NCBI GenBank assembly: GCA_049890035.1
Contig: JBMHCG010000036.1
Span: 62,001 to 126,000 of the forward strand
From: UBA11891 sp049890035
Lineage (GTDB): Bacteria; Bacteroidota; Bacteroidia; Flavobacteriales; Flavobacteriaceae
Length of the DNA: 64,000 nucleotides
Direction: 5' to 3'
A model generated the notes under the pieces. It did no database searches. It saw nothing but the letters and a program-made list of their open reading frames with translations, and was not told the origin of the DNA. The position numbers were made by a program, and so were the translations under genes. Within the stretch, counting starts at the first letter, position 1; each line of letters opens with the position of its first letter. Below, in pieces: positions 42,734 through 51,969 of this stretch.

Positions 42734-45616
42734 TTATGGCTGAAATGTCAAGCCAATAAAGTATGTTGATCCCACCGTACCAGCCCCCGGTGCTGATACA
42801 TATTCATTATCCAAAAGGTTCGATCCACCTACTTTGATCGAAAGTTTGTTCAAGTTATATGTAATTTGTGCGTCTAACAAATCACGTGCAGGAATGATTC
42901 CGTCAAGAAAAGAAGACTCCCACAAATAGGAATCGTAATGTCTGAAGTTGATACCAAAACCAACATTCTTGAATAAGTCTTCTTTCCCTAGAGATAATTT
43001 AAAGGTATTCTCAGGCGTGTTAAACCCAGCTTCAAAATCAGGGTTGTTTGACTGGTCAAACTCGAATTTAGCGTATGTCCAACTAAGTCCAAGATCAAAG
43101 CCTCCTAGTGTGGTGTCTATACCAAGATTAAATCCGCTCGATTTTACGTCTGCATCAGTATTCGTATTGATGGCTGTTCCTGTAAAGTCACCCTGTGCTA
43201 TTGCAATAATAGCGTTGGGGGTGGATCCAGGCACTTGCGGGTTTTGAGTTAGTACAGCATTGGGCGTGGCATCACTAAAGTTCAATTCTCCATAATGAGG
43301 AGTAACCACAGATTCCGTTGTGATAAAGTCATCATAGTCGTTTGCATAATAGCTTGCGTCAATGTAAAACTTCCCTATTTTCCCTCGATAACCAAATTCG
43401 TAAGCTGTTACTTGCTCTGGCTTAACCAATGCAACATCCGCTTTTTGTAAATCCAAAGGATTTTGCGTTTGAGCAAATTTGACTACTGAAGAAAATGTCC
43501 ACGAATTATTCAAAATATCGTTTCCTGTAAGTGTTGGCCGATTGGATGGCAATAAGGCTGCCGCTGGGAAATTGTTGTCCCTCGCAGTTGTTTCATAACG
43601 AGAAAAATTATCACTTGCAGAACCTAACAAGATTCCTCTTGGTGTTTCCAAACCGATATACTGGTTTTGTGTGGTTGGATAACGGAACCCCGTTTGGTAA
43701 GAAAGGCGGAAATTGTGATTTCGTGCCTCATCTGGCGTCCAAACAAAGGAAGCTCTAGGGGAATAGTTTCCATCAAAGTTTTGTGCTCCATCATAACGAA
43801 TGGATCCCGTAAATTTTAATTTTTCACCAAATTTACGCTGCGCTTGTATGTAAAGTCCATACTCTGAATAATCTATTGTACTTCCTCTATCGGTAAAGAT
43901 ACTTCCATCTGAGTTTAAGCTGTACGTGCGATAAGAACCCCCTACTTGGATCTCAGCAATGCTAATTTTGTCTTTAAAATTATAATTGGCATCAAAGTGT
44001 GTCAAGCTGGTTTTATCAGTAAACTTAGATCCCGCATAAAGGGGTGTTGAAATAACTGTATTGAATAAATTTTCAAATTGTGATGTTCCGACCTGAGCAA
44101 GGCCTGCATTGGCAGTTTGTCTGGCATTGGCATGAGCCGCCTCATTGCTCAACCCAGCTTGCAGTACACCACCGATATATGTACCGTAATAGGTAGTAAA
44201 CCAATCCGTTGCCTGTGAGGCATTGATAGCCAATCCCGTGGCAACAGCATCATAGGCATTTCCGGAATCTTCTACAGTGGTGTATCCACGTACAAAGAAA
44301 TTGTCTCCACGGATTTCCAGTTTGTGCTGTTGCATTTGGAAATCCTTGAGTATGTAACGACTGGCACCCTGATAGATGGAGTTCCCCATACCTACCTTAG
44401 AAACCCAAATGGCTTCAACACTATCACTCAACTTATAGTGCAATGAAGCATCGAATTTGGTACTTGTTGCGTCTCCGTTATACAGCTGTTGTTCGGTGTA
44501 CCCGTCCATACCAATGGTAGCCGCTGAATCTAGTAAGGAAGCACCCGGTACTAAAGAAGGATCCGTTAAAGCAATGGCTGGCGCAAGACCTTGCTGAACA
44601 AGACCGCCAACAAAAATTTGTTGCAAGTTTACGTTTTGTTGGATAATCTCATCACCATATACATTCGCCGCATCAAAGAAGGTGTCGTTTTGCCCTCTAG
44701 TGACAGTTCCATCTGCTTGACCTGCGACACGATCTACATACATTCTGTCATCGGTTGCCGCCCATTCTTTTCCCTGATAATGAGACACATTGAACTTGAC
44801 CGCAAACTTTTCACTTAGTTTAAAAGCGGCCCGTACCGCGACATCGTAATACGAGTTGTCTCCATTGTTTTGAGAGGAATTTATCCCTGTTTTAGCGTAG
44901 GCCGAAACCCCCTCACTTTCAAAAGGATTTTTACTGCGCATGAACAATATACCGTTGAATGCATTCGCACCATACAGGGCAGAAGAAGCACCGGGTAGTA
45001 ATTCCAAGGCGGCAACGTCCAATTGGTTCAAACCAAGTAAATTACCTACCGAAAAGTTTAGTCCCGGAGCGGCATTATCCATCCCATCGACTAATTGTAA
45101 AAAACGAGTGTTTGCAAAAGAAGCAAATCCACGCGTGTTGATGGACGGAAATCCGATAGCTGAATAATTCACATCAACCCCTTTTAGATTTTCCAGGGAA
45201 TTGTAAAAATCAGGTGCGGTTGTATTTTGAATATCCTTAAGGCTCAGTCGCTCTACAGAGACTGGAGATTCCGCTATTCGTTCTGGGGTACGGGAGGCCG
45301 CTACGATAATTTCTTCCAACTGACTGGTTTGTTCCATCAATTGGATGGAAAGTGCCGCACCAGCATCTGCCACGTTAATTTGTTGAGAAGCAAAACCTAC
45401 GGCTGTAATATCAAGAGTCAGAGGAAGGGATTGGTCTGTTACTATTTGGAAATTTCCATCAAAATCAGAAACTGTTCCTTCAGTTGATGAAATTACAATA
45501 TTCACACCGGGTACGGCTTGACCATTTTCATCAACTACCTGACCCGATATGGTAGTTTGTGCCAACACTACAGATGAACTCAATAGCATTAACAATAATG
45601 ACGTAATTCTTTTCAT
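42734..45616 (-). CDS. TonB-dependent outer-membrane receptor, SusC-like N-terminus
   Basis: 960 residues with a signal peptide (MKRITSLLLMLLSSSVVLAQ). Residues about 21-105 are a carboxypeptidase-like beta-sandwich (TTISGQVVDENGQAVPGVNI), then the plug (about 110-225; SINTRGFASFANTRFLQLVDGMDNAAPG in parts) and a 22-strand barrel ending in YFIGLTFQP. It moves a large substrate across the outer membrane by TonB. No SusD partner is next to it, so a glycan system of the usual type is unlikely. Substrate unknown. Confidence 0.92.
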   Translation of the reverse strand: MKRITSLLLMLLSSSVVLAQTTISGQVVDENGQAVPGVNIVISSTEGTVSDFDGNFQIVTDQSLPLTLDITAVGFASQQINVADAGAALSIQLMEQTSQLEEIIVAASRTPERIAESPVSVERLSLKDIQNTTAPDFYNSLENLKGVDVNYSAIGFPSINTRGFASFANTRFLQLVDGMDNAAPGLNFSVGNLLGLNQLDVAALELLPGASSALYGANAFNGILFMRSKNPFESEGVSAYAKTGINSSQNNGDNSYYDVAVRAAFKLSEKFAVKFNVSHYQGKEWAATDDRMYVDRVAGQADGTVTRGQNDTFFDAANVYGDEIIQQNVNLQQIFVGGLVQQGLAPAIALTDPSLVPGASLLDSAATIGMDGYTEQQLYNGDATSTKFDASLHYKLSDSVEAIWVSKVGMGNSIYQGASRYILKDFQMQQHKLEIRGDNFFVRGYTTVEDSGNAYDAVATGLAINASQATDWFTTYYGTYIGGVLQAGLSNEAAHANARQTANAGLAQVGTSQFENLFNTVISTPLYAGSKFTDKTSLTHFDANYNFKDKISIAEIQVGGSYRTYSLNSDGSIFTDRGSTIDYSEYGLYIQAQRKFGEKLKFTGSIRYDGAQNFDGNYSPRASFVWTPDEARNHNFRLSYQTGFRYPTTQNQYIGLETPRGILLGSASDNFSRYETTARDNNFPAAALLPSNRPTLTGNDILNNSWTFSSVVKFAQTQNPLDLQKADVALVKPEQVTAYEFGYRGKIGKFYIDASYYANDYDDFITTESVVTPHYGELNFSDATPNAVLTQNPQVPGSTPNAIIAIAQGDFTGTAINTNTDADVKSSGFNLGIDTTLGGFDLGLSWTYAKFEFDQSNNPDFEAGFNTPENTFKLSLGKEDLFKNVGFGINFRHYDSYLWESSFLDGIIPARDLLDAQITYNLNKLSIKVGGSNLLDNEYVSAPGAGTVGSTYFIGLTFQP

Positions 45617-45678
45617 TTCATTAGAAGTTTTTAAATAATCATTAAATATAGAGGATTATTACAACACTTCATAAAATA

Positions 45679-45705
45679 TACATTTGTTAAAACATTTTAT
45701 TTTTG
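45679..45705 (+). promoter_or_regulatory. Two consensus -7 elements ahead of the acyltransferase gene
   Basis: TACATTTG (45679-45686) and TATTTTTG (45698-45705) both match TAnnTTTG exactly and lie 47 and 28 bases before the start at 45734. They could be alternative promoters. The spacing of 11 bases between the TTG in the first and the second element is too short for a standard -33/-7 pair. Confidence 0.4.
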
Positions 45706-45733
45706 GACATAGGATCCATCTATATCCTCCTGT

Positions 45734-46789
45734 ATGAACTTCGTAAAGAATCTGTTTTATTATTTTATCAAAGGTTTATTCCGTTTGTATACCCCTTTCT
45801 TTTTCAAAAGTATTCGTGTTTGGGGTCAAGATCAGCTCCCTTCTGATGGTGGGATCCTATTATCACCCAATCATCAAGGTGCTTTTTTAGATCCTTTGCT
45901 AGTAGGACTGTTTGTTCCAGGCAAACTATACTCCTTAACCCGTGGTGACGTTTTTGTACCCCCTTATCGCTGGCTCTTTAATGCCCTGCAAATGCTCCCC
46001 ATCTTCCGAATCCGGAATGGTTATTCTAGCTTAAAATACAACGCGAAAACTTTTGAAAAATGTTATCAAGTTTTGGGTGAAAAAAAGAAATTAATGATGT
46101 TTTCCGAAGGGCTTCATCACGAAGAAATGTTTTTGTATCCAATTTCTAAGGGATCGAGCAGGCTTGCCTATACGGCCCAGAAAAAAAACCCCAATACCCC
46201 CGTTTATTTGGTTCCTGTGGGGATCAATTACCAAAATTATAACCGCCCGTGGAAAGGATTGCAAATCGTTTACGGAAAAGCCATCCCCATACATCCCTTT
46301 TTAGAAGAACACGAAAAAGATGTTCTTGCCATTAATGCCATTCGCAAAAAACTAGCCATAGGCATGAAAGCCTGTTTGTGGATCCCTGAGAAAACAATCT
46401 ATTACAAGCAACAGCTTGACCATCTCCAAAAATTAGACGTACGAAAAGACTTTCATCACATACGCAAACAACTCGAGCAAAGGCCCCGAAAAGAAAGCAT
46501 TAAAAAAGAAACCCCTTCTTTGTTCGCTAGATACATAGTCAAGTTACTAAAGTTGTTGCACCAGATCCCTCTTTTCATTACTCGAAAACTTATGCATTTG
46601 TTCAAGGACCCTATATTCCATGGGTCAGTGAAATATGTTTGCGGTCTTTTTGTATTTCCAATTTGGTTTGGATTGCTCAGTATGGCCGTGTCGGCTGCAA
46701 CAGGATTGTTGTGGGGATTGATGACTTGTTTTTTATTGATTATAAGTGTTTATGTACTTTATCATTTAGCGCATAAGTATTTCTTATGA
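45734..46789 (+). CDS. 1-acyl-sn-glycerol-3-phosphate acyltransferase-like protein
   Basis: 351 residues. The PlsC motifs are visible: NHQGAFLDP (the NHxxxxD catalytic box) and MMFSEGLHH (motif III), then PVYLVPVGINYQNY (motif IV). N-terminal residues about 5-20 are hydrophobic. The C-terminal part (about 260-351) includes two probable transmembrane helices, longer than a minimal PlsC. It probably acylates lysophosphatidic acid or another lipid at the inner membrane. It is a single gene with two strong -7 elements upstream. Confidence 0.85.
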   Translation: MNFVKNLFYYFIKGLFRLYTPFFFKSIRVWGQDQLPSDGGILLSPNHQGAFLDPLLVGLFVPGKLYSLTRGDVFVPPYRWLFNALQMLPIFRIRNGYSSLKYNAKTFEKCYQVLGEKKKLMMFSEGLHHEEMFLYPISKGSSRLAYTAQKKNPNTPVYLVPVGINYQNYNRPWKGLQIVYGKAIPIHPFLEEHEKDVLAINAIRKKLAIGMKACLWIPEKTIYYKQQLDHLQKLDVRKDFHHIRKQLEQRPRKESIKKETPSLFARYIVKLLKLLHQIPLFITRKLMHLFKDPIFHGSVKYVCGLFVFPIWFGLLSMAVSAATGLLWGLMTCFLLIISVYVLYHLAHKYFL

Positions 46790-46824
46790 AATACTATAAA
46801 AAAGAAATTATTACTTGCATTAAG

Positions 46825-46853
46825 TAGACTATTTTGTTTTAATATAGACTATT
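46825..46853 (+). repeat. Direct repeat TAGACTATT, 20-base spacing
   Basis: TAGACTATT occurs at 46825-46833 and 46845-46853. The period of 20 bases corresponds to two helical turns, as for a dimeric regulator. An A+T-rich inverted repeat (TTATAATA at 46855-46862, TATTATAA at 46868-46875) follows. The region is upstream of the YpdA gene. Confidence 0.4.
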
Positions 46854-46928
46854 CTTATAATAATAAATATTATAATAGTTTTTTATGATTAATTAGGAAT
46901 CCTCCAAATTGTTTGTAGATTCGTTGCC

Positions 46929-47891
46929 ATGAAAGATGTAGTAATCATTGGTGCGGGTCCAATTGGTCTAGCCTGTGGGATAGCGGCTCAAGAAAAACAA
47001 TTGGACTATTTAATCTTAGACAAAGGGACGCTTGTCAACTCACTCTATCATTATCCACTCAACATGACTTTCTTTTCTACCTCTGACCGATTGGAAATAG
47101 GTGGGGTCCCATTTATTTCACAAAATCCAAAGCCGACTCGGTCTGAAGCCTTGGAATATTATCGCCGAGTGGCACAACACCATCAGTTACAAATCAACCT
47201 CTACGAAGGGGTAGAAGAAATAATAAAAATAGGGGAAAATGATTTTAAAATACAAACATCTAAAAAAACATACCGATCGCGATCGATTGTTATTGCTACT
47301 GGTTTTTATGATGCCCCGTATTTGTTAAATATCCCTGGAGAGAATCTGGACAAAGTTCGGCATTATTATTCCGAACCCCACCCTTATTTTAACATGGATG
47401 TAGCCATTGTTGGGGCTGCCAACTCGGCCGTTGATGCGGCTTTAGAAACCTATCGGAAAGGTGCAAAAAGTGTGCGTATGGTGATCCGGGAAAAAACCAT
47501 TGGAAAAAATGTCAAATACTGGGCGCGGCCAGATATTGTAAATCGTATTGAAGAAGGTAGTATTCAAGCCCACTTTGAATCGGAACTTACGGCCATTCAC
47601 CCAAATAGTATCGATATCAAAAGTCCTGAAAAATCAGTGACAGTAGCCAATGATTTTGTCTTGGCAATGACGGGATATCAGCCCAATTTTAACTTACTCG
47701 AATCTTTAGGGGTCGCTTTTCAACAAGACTCGTACCGAACACCGCTGTATAACGAAGCAACTATGGAGTCAAATGCCAAAGGAATTTATCTTGCAGGGGT
47801 CGTCTGTGGTGGGTTAAAAACCAATAAGTGGTTTATCGAAAACTCCCGTCAGCACGCCCCCATTATAATGGAATCAATTGCTACAAGCTAA
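46929..47891 (+). CDS. YpdA-family bacillithiol-disulfide reductase
   Basis: 320 residues. The FAD-binding GxGxxG fold is at the N-terminus (VVIIGAGPIGLACG). A second nucleotide fold lies near DVAIVGAANSAVDAAL. The segment TFFSTSDRLEIGGVPF is a YpdA hallmark, and the enzyme lacks the CxxC redox pair of thioredoxin reductases. In Firmicutes YpdA (Bdr) reduces bacillithiol disulfide with NADPH. Bacteroidota also make bacillithiol. It converges on a DinB-family gene with 4 bases of overlap. Confidence 0.9.
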   Translation: MKDVVIIGAGPIGLACGIAAQEKQLDYLILDKGTLVNSLYHYPLNMTFFSTSDRLEIGGVPFISQNPKPTRSEALEYYRRVAQHHQLQINLYEGVEEIIKIGENDFKIQTSKKTYRSRSIVIATGFYDAPYLLNIPGENLDKVRHYYSEPHPYFNMDVAIVGAANSAVDAALETYRKGAKSVRMVIREKTIGKNVKYWARPDIVNRIEEGSIQAHFESELTAIHPNSIDIKSPEKSVTVANDFVLAMTGYQPNFNLLESLGVAFQQDSYRTPLYNEATMESNAKGIYLAGVVCGGLKTNKWFIENSRQHAPIIMESIATS

Positions 47892-48343
47892 ACATGTTTG
47901 GCTAGAGCCAACACACTCCCAACATGAATGCCCTCATGAAAAAGGGAGAAAGTCAAAGCATCTTCTACACTGGACAACTCCATATTCGTTGATGTCGTGT
48001 AGGGCTCATAGGTTTTGAAAACGCCTTTACTGCAATCACTCACCAATTGGTCAAAGGTTGTGTGAAATAAGACGATTAATTCTTCAACATCGGTTTCAGT
48101 AATCTTACCGTTGGGAGCTGTACCTTTTTTGTATGCGTTAAACCACTTTTGAGGAACCCCTGTAGGCAAGCCTGAACGAATATAAACCAGCCGTTGCAGT
48201 GTTACCAAACAATGGGCAACATTCCAAAATATGTTATTATTGAATCCTTTGGGAATTTTGTTGAGTTGTTCCAGAGAGAAACTTTTTAAAAAACGATTAA
48301 ATATTTTTCGATTGTGATGTAAGATTTCCAACTGTTTTTCCAT
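47888..48343 (-). CDS. DinB-family protein
   Basis: 151 residues forming the DinB four-helix bundle. Metal-binding His residues are found as WNVAHCL (about residue 45) and HEGIHVGSVL (near the C-terminus), the typical H-x3-H pattern. DinB/YfiT family members include thiol-dependent transferases that use bacillithiol or mycothiol. It converges on YpdA, which suggests but does not show a bacillithiol role. The previous gene on this strand is the DUF4270 lipoprotein (10-base gap). Confidence 0.85.
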   Translation of the reverse strand: MEKQLEILHHNRKIFNRFLKSFSLEQLNKIPKGFNNNIFWNVAHCLVTLQRLVYIRSGLPTGVPQKWFNAYKKGTAPNGKITETDVEELIVLFHTTFDQLVSDCSKGVFKTYEPYTTSTNMELSSVEDALTFSLFHEGIHVGSVLALAKHV

Positions 48344-48353
48344 AACCCTTGAC

Positions 48354-50213
48354 TTAGCGTGTTGTATTATAAATTAGCTCCAACTCTGCCGCTTTAAAAT
48401 TCGTGTTGTTCCCCCATAATTCAACACCAAAGGGATGGAGGGTACTTGTTGTTGGAATCTCTATGATGCCACGATCGGCACTTAAGTGGGCTTGACGAGG
48501 GGCTATTTCATCAATGTTTGCGCCGAGAACCAAACCGAGCGAAAAGTTATCGTAGTCCGAAATAGTGATACTTCCTGCTTCAACTTGCGTTTTGTTTAAC
48601 AATGTGTTGATGTTTTCGGTGATGGTAAATTCATAATGCGAAGGGATTCCATTGTCAGAGAGTTGTAAAAGTCCCCCCATAATATATTTATCCCCATTGG
48701 TAACACCAACGCCAATCGTATTGTCAACAGAATAGTCGGGGAGAGGATTCCCAGAGGGATCCATATACAAGTAAAGTCTTTCTGGAACATACAAAGAAGG
48801 GTTGTTTGCATACAGATCTGATAGGTAGAATCGCAGGTTGGCTTCACTAATCAATCGTCTTTCTTGCTTGATGGGAAGAATGGCGGCCTGCTGTGTTTCC
48901 GGATTCTTGCCAAACAAAGAAACATGCGCAAAGTATTTTCCTCCTTTAATGAAAATTTTTTCAGACGGTTGATTTTGAATTCCTGAGGCTACTGCAGTTT
49001 CAATTTCCCTATTTGGCAAAGGATGGGTTAACGTGTTGAAAGTAACGCCATCCAACGTGATATTGAAAGTCTCATTTACTTTTGAAATATAATCATCTGA
49101 AAGATCGTCAGTCGTTCCTGAATCGTTGTAAAAATCCAAATCATAGGTCACCTTTATCACTGCATTGTCGAGATCCAATAACATCATTAAATCATCAGAA
49201 AAGGCATCAGCTTTTACAATGATTCCTTTCAAATGGGATTGAAAATTGTTGCGATTTTCCAGTGCTTCAGCACCCTCTAAATCAAGCAACTTTTTTTGAA
49301 AAAAGTCCCTGTTCAATGGAACACGAATACGAGGTGTTAATCGTTCCTCAACTTGGGTTGTTTCATCGATTTCTGTTTCGGGATCGTCCTCTGTATAGTT
49401 AAACCGTATTTCGTCAAAATTTAACTGTATTTCGCCATCAAAGAGAGTTTCCCCAACAAAGCCAGAAGAAGCATAATCCATATCATTAAAATAGGGCTTG
49501 GTTGTAGCAAAATTGAATGCTGGATCTAATGGGCTCAGAAAATAGGTCAACTCCTGTACTTTGAATCGAAATCTTGCCGCCCTGTTCCCATAAAGAGAAT
49601 CGATCTCGTACACCTTATTACCCGCATCATATGAACTACTGTCTCCGTCTTCTGCATCTGCAATACCATCTCCGTCACTATCGGAATCCAAAGGATTGGT
49701 CCCGCTTTGTGTTTCTACAGTATCCGACAGACCATCGCCGTCAGAGTCACTCGTGGCGTCATCAGGGTCACTGTCCAAACGGTCGATGACACCATCTTGA
49801 TCGCTGTCATTGAGATTATTAAAAAAAGGAATTTCTAGATAAACCGCTGTGACGGTTTCATTTTCCTGAATCATATAGGGGTTATCAGAGTCCCCTTGAT
49901 CTTCGTTTTCTTGATTGTAATTCCCAAATAATGGGTTGGAATTAATAGCCAACTGGCTGGTAAAGTGCGCCTCTGTTTTTCCAAATGTAGGGTGTGTATA
50001 TTGCCCTAACTGTCCCAATGGCAAACCATCGGTTTGCACTTTTTCGAACTGATCTTGAAAAAGAAATACGGGATACGTTTCTGATTGGGTTTCAAAACCG
50101 TAATTCTCAAATAAATTCACACCAACAGAGTGAAATTCTTTATCACAACTAAGGAACAATAAAAAAGCGGCGAGCAGTGGGACTCCCAAGCTCACCCTAC
50201 GATTTGGATGCAT
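48354..50213 (-). CDS. DUF4270 lipoprotein with inserted thrombospondin type-3 repeats
   Basis: 619 residues with a lipoprotein signal (LLFLSCDKEF; Cys23). DUF4270 features run through the mature part, such as VGVNLFENY near the N-terminus, the YEIDSLYGNRAARFRFKVQEL segment (in parts), and DNAVIKVTYDLDFYN. Between about residues 135 and 192 lie calcium-binding type-3 repeats of the form DxDxDGxxD (SDQDGVIDRLDSDPDD, SDSDGDGLSD, SDSDGDGIADAED). DUF4270 is a Bacteroidota family of unknown function. It begins 2 bases after the starch-synthase-like gene. Confidence 0.85.
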   Translation of the reverse strand: MHPNRRVSLGVPLLAAFLLFLSCDKEFHSVGVNLFENYGFETQSETYPVFLFQDQFEKVQTDGLPLGQLGQYTHPTFGKTEAHFTSQLAINSNPLFGNYNQENEDQGDSDNPYMIQENETVTAVYLEIPFFNNLNDSDQDGVIDRLDSDPDDATSDSDGDGLSDTVETQSGTNPLDSDSDGDGIADAEDGDSSSYDAGNKVYEIDSLYGNRAARFRFKVQELTYFLSPLDPAFNFATTKPYFNDMDYASSGFVGETLFDGEIQLNFDEIRFNYTEDDPETEIDETTQVEERLTPRIRVPLNRDFFQKKLLDLEGAEALENRNNFQSHLKGIIVKADAFSDDLMMLLDLDNAVIKVTYDLDFYNDSGTTDDLSDDYISKVNETFNITLDGVTFNTLTHPLPNREIETAVASGIQNQPSEKIFIKGGKYFAHVSLFGKNPETQQAAILPIKQERRLISEANLRFYLSDLYANNPSLYVPERLYLYMDPSGNPLPDYSVDNTIGVGVTNGDKYIMGGLLQLSDNGIPSHYEFTITENINTLLNKTQVEAGSITISDYDNFSLGLVLGANIDEIAPRQAHLSADRGIIEIPTTSTLHPFGVELWGNNTNFKAAELELIYNTTR

Positions 50214-50215
50214 TT

Positions 50216-51022
50216 TTAAGACAGTATTTTTTGGGAATAATATGCAACTACAGCTCCGTCCTCTTTTGAATCTGTGTAAGAAAGTATTGGTTTATCTGAA
50301 GCTTCGATGGCTTTCAGCACGGGCTTTGGCAATTTTTCACCCGCCAAGACAAAACCATCTGAGTAGGTTGCATTGAAATGTAACAGATTTTCGTAGGTGG
50401 TTTTTTTCAGCGGTTCGATATGCCTTGCTTCAATTTGATCAAAGGCAATTTTCTTGTGCAAATTCCCCGCTAAAGTCCCCTCAAATTCTTGAGGGTAAAT
50501 AGAGCTTATGATTTTACTATGTTCAAATAGGGGCTCGTCTTTGTAAAGGGTCTTTAAGTACAAAGGAAAAAGAGAAGTAAACCAGCCGTGAAGGTGAATG
50601 ATATCTGGAGACCAATTCAATTTTTTTACTGTTTCCACGACTCCTTTGGTGAAAAACAACATGCGCTCGTCATTATCGGCAAAGAGCGTACCGTTTTCAT
50701 CTTTTAGTATGGCTTTTCTTTTAAAGTATTCTTCGTTATCAATAAAATAAACCTGCATGCGCTCTTTGGGTATCGATGCAACCTTGATGATCAGTGGGGT
50801 GTCCATGTCATTGATAACTAAATTCATACCTGACAAACGAATTACCTCGTGCAATTGGTGACGCCGTTCGTTTATCATCCCATATCGGGGAATGAAAATA
50901 CGCGTTTGCCCACCGTGTTCATTGACACTTTTGGGAATGGCGAAGGCATTGACTGCTTGTTCTGTTTGTGGAAGATAAGGGACGACTTCCGAAGAAATAA
51001 TGAGGACCCGTTTGTCTTTCAT
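50216..51022 (-). CDS. Glycogen/starch-synthase-like protein, N-terminal GT5 half only
   Basis: 268 residues, against about 480 for full GT5 enzymes. It resembles only the N-terminal Rossmann half (LIISSEVVPYL, then SPDIIHLHGWFTSLFPLYLK typical of GT5). The ADP-glucose motif KTGGLAD is replaced by LPQTEQAVNA, and the C-terminal domain that binds the nucleotide is absent. It is unlikely to make glycogen. Similar short proteins occur near panC in other Bacteroidota and are often annotated as glycogen synthases. It is next to the DUF4270 gene (2-base gap) and divergent from panC. Confidence 0.85.
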   Translation of the reverse strand: MKDKRVLIISSEVVPYLPQTEQAVNAFAIPKSVNEHGGQTRIFIPRYGMINERRHQLHEVIRLSGMNLVINDMDTPLIIKVASIPKERMQVYFIDNEEYFKRKAILKDENGTLFADNDERMLFFTKGVVETVKKLNWSPDIIHLHGWFTSLFPLYLKTLYKDEPLFEHSKIISSIYPQEFEGTLAGNLHKKIAFDQIEARHIEPLKKTTYENLLHFNATYSDGFVLAGEKLPKPVLKAIEASDKPILSYTDSKEDGAVVAYYSQKILS

Positions 51023-51046
51023 AAGTTCTTATGAATTTTGGTCTCG

Positions 51047-51054
51047 CAAAAATA
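51047..51054 (-). promoter_or_regulatory. Bacteroidota -7 element for the starch-synthase-like/DUF4270 operon
   Basis: TATTTTTG on the minus strand matches TAnnTTTG exactly, 25 bases before the start at 51022. The bases that follow, CGAG after G, equal those after the HU -7 element. Confidence 0.5.
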
Positions 51055-51112
51055 TGAAAATTAGCCCAGTAATAGAAATATTCTCTAATTTGCAGCGTTA
51101 ATCTTTTCTTAA

Positions 51113-51946
51113 ATGAGGCTTTTTAAAAAGCAAAGAACTCTCCAAACTTTCCTTGCAAAAAAAACCGATACCATTGGGTTTGTCCCTACTATGGGAGCCT
51201 TGCACCAAGGACACCTCTCGCTCATTGAAAAAGCCCGTAAAGAAAACACCCTGGTAGTGGTCAGTATTTTTGTAAATCCTACACAATTCGATCAAACATC
51301 AGATTTAGACAATTACCCACGCACCCTGGATGCTGATCTTGATTTGTTGGAAAAAATGGATCCCAACATCCTTGTTTTTGCCCCCGATTCCCAAGAAATA
51401 TACGGGCCCCAACCTAGCCGTAAAACTTATGATTTTTTGGGACTGGATCAAGTCATGGAAGGGAAAATTAGAAGCGGTCATTTTCAGGGCGTTGCAACGG
51501 TGGTTGAAAAACTATTCGGATTGGTCATGCCTCAGACTGCCTATTTTGGTGAGAAAGATTTTCAACAACTACAAATTATCCGCAAACTCGTTGCCGATAA
51601 GAATTTACCCATAACCGTTGTTGGATGCCCCATTATACGCGAAAAAGATGGCTTGGCCATGAGCTCGCGAAATCGCCGTCTGAACCCAAGTGAACGCAGT
51701 AACGCCCCTATATTGTTTCGTGCTCTATCAGAAGCCCAACAACTCTTCCGTTCCCAGGACAAAAAAACAGCCTATCAGCATGTGGAACAACTCTTTGAGC
51801 AACAACCAAATGTCATACTCGATTATTTTACCATCTGTGAAGAAAATACTTTGACAGAAGTTATATCCTCACAACAAACAAATATACGTGGATTTGTGGC
51901 AGCCCAGTTGGGCGATATTCGGTTGATTGACAACCTTCCTTTTTGA
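51113..51946 (+). CDS. panC: Pantothenate synthetase
   Basis: 277 residues. It joins pantoate and beta-alanine with ATP. The nucleotide motif GFVPTMGALHQGHLSLI with HxGH is present, followed by VVSIFVNPTQF, and the FGEKDFQQL and KDGLAMSSRNRRL (KMSKS-like) motifs. It overlaps the aspartate decarboxylase leader but not its real start, and both steps of pantothenate synthesis are encoded together here. The upstream gene is divergent. Confidence 0.97.
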   Translation: MRLFKKQRTLQTFLAKKTDTIGFVPTMGALHQGHLSLIEKARKENTLVVVSIFVNPTQFDQTSDLDNYPRTLDADLDLLEKMDPNILVFAPDSQEIYGPQPSRKTYDFLGLDQVMEGKIRSGHFQGVATVVEKLFGLVMPQTAYFGEKDFQQLQIIRKLVADKNLPITVVGCPIIREKDGLAMSSRNRRLNPSERSNAPILFRALSEAQQLFRSQDKKTAYQHVEQLFEQQPNVILDYFTICEENTLTEVISSQQTNIRGFVAAQLGDIRLIDNLPF

Positions 51947-51969
51947 TTATTTTAAATACCTTTGCGGCC

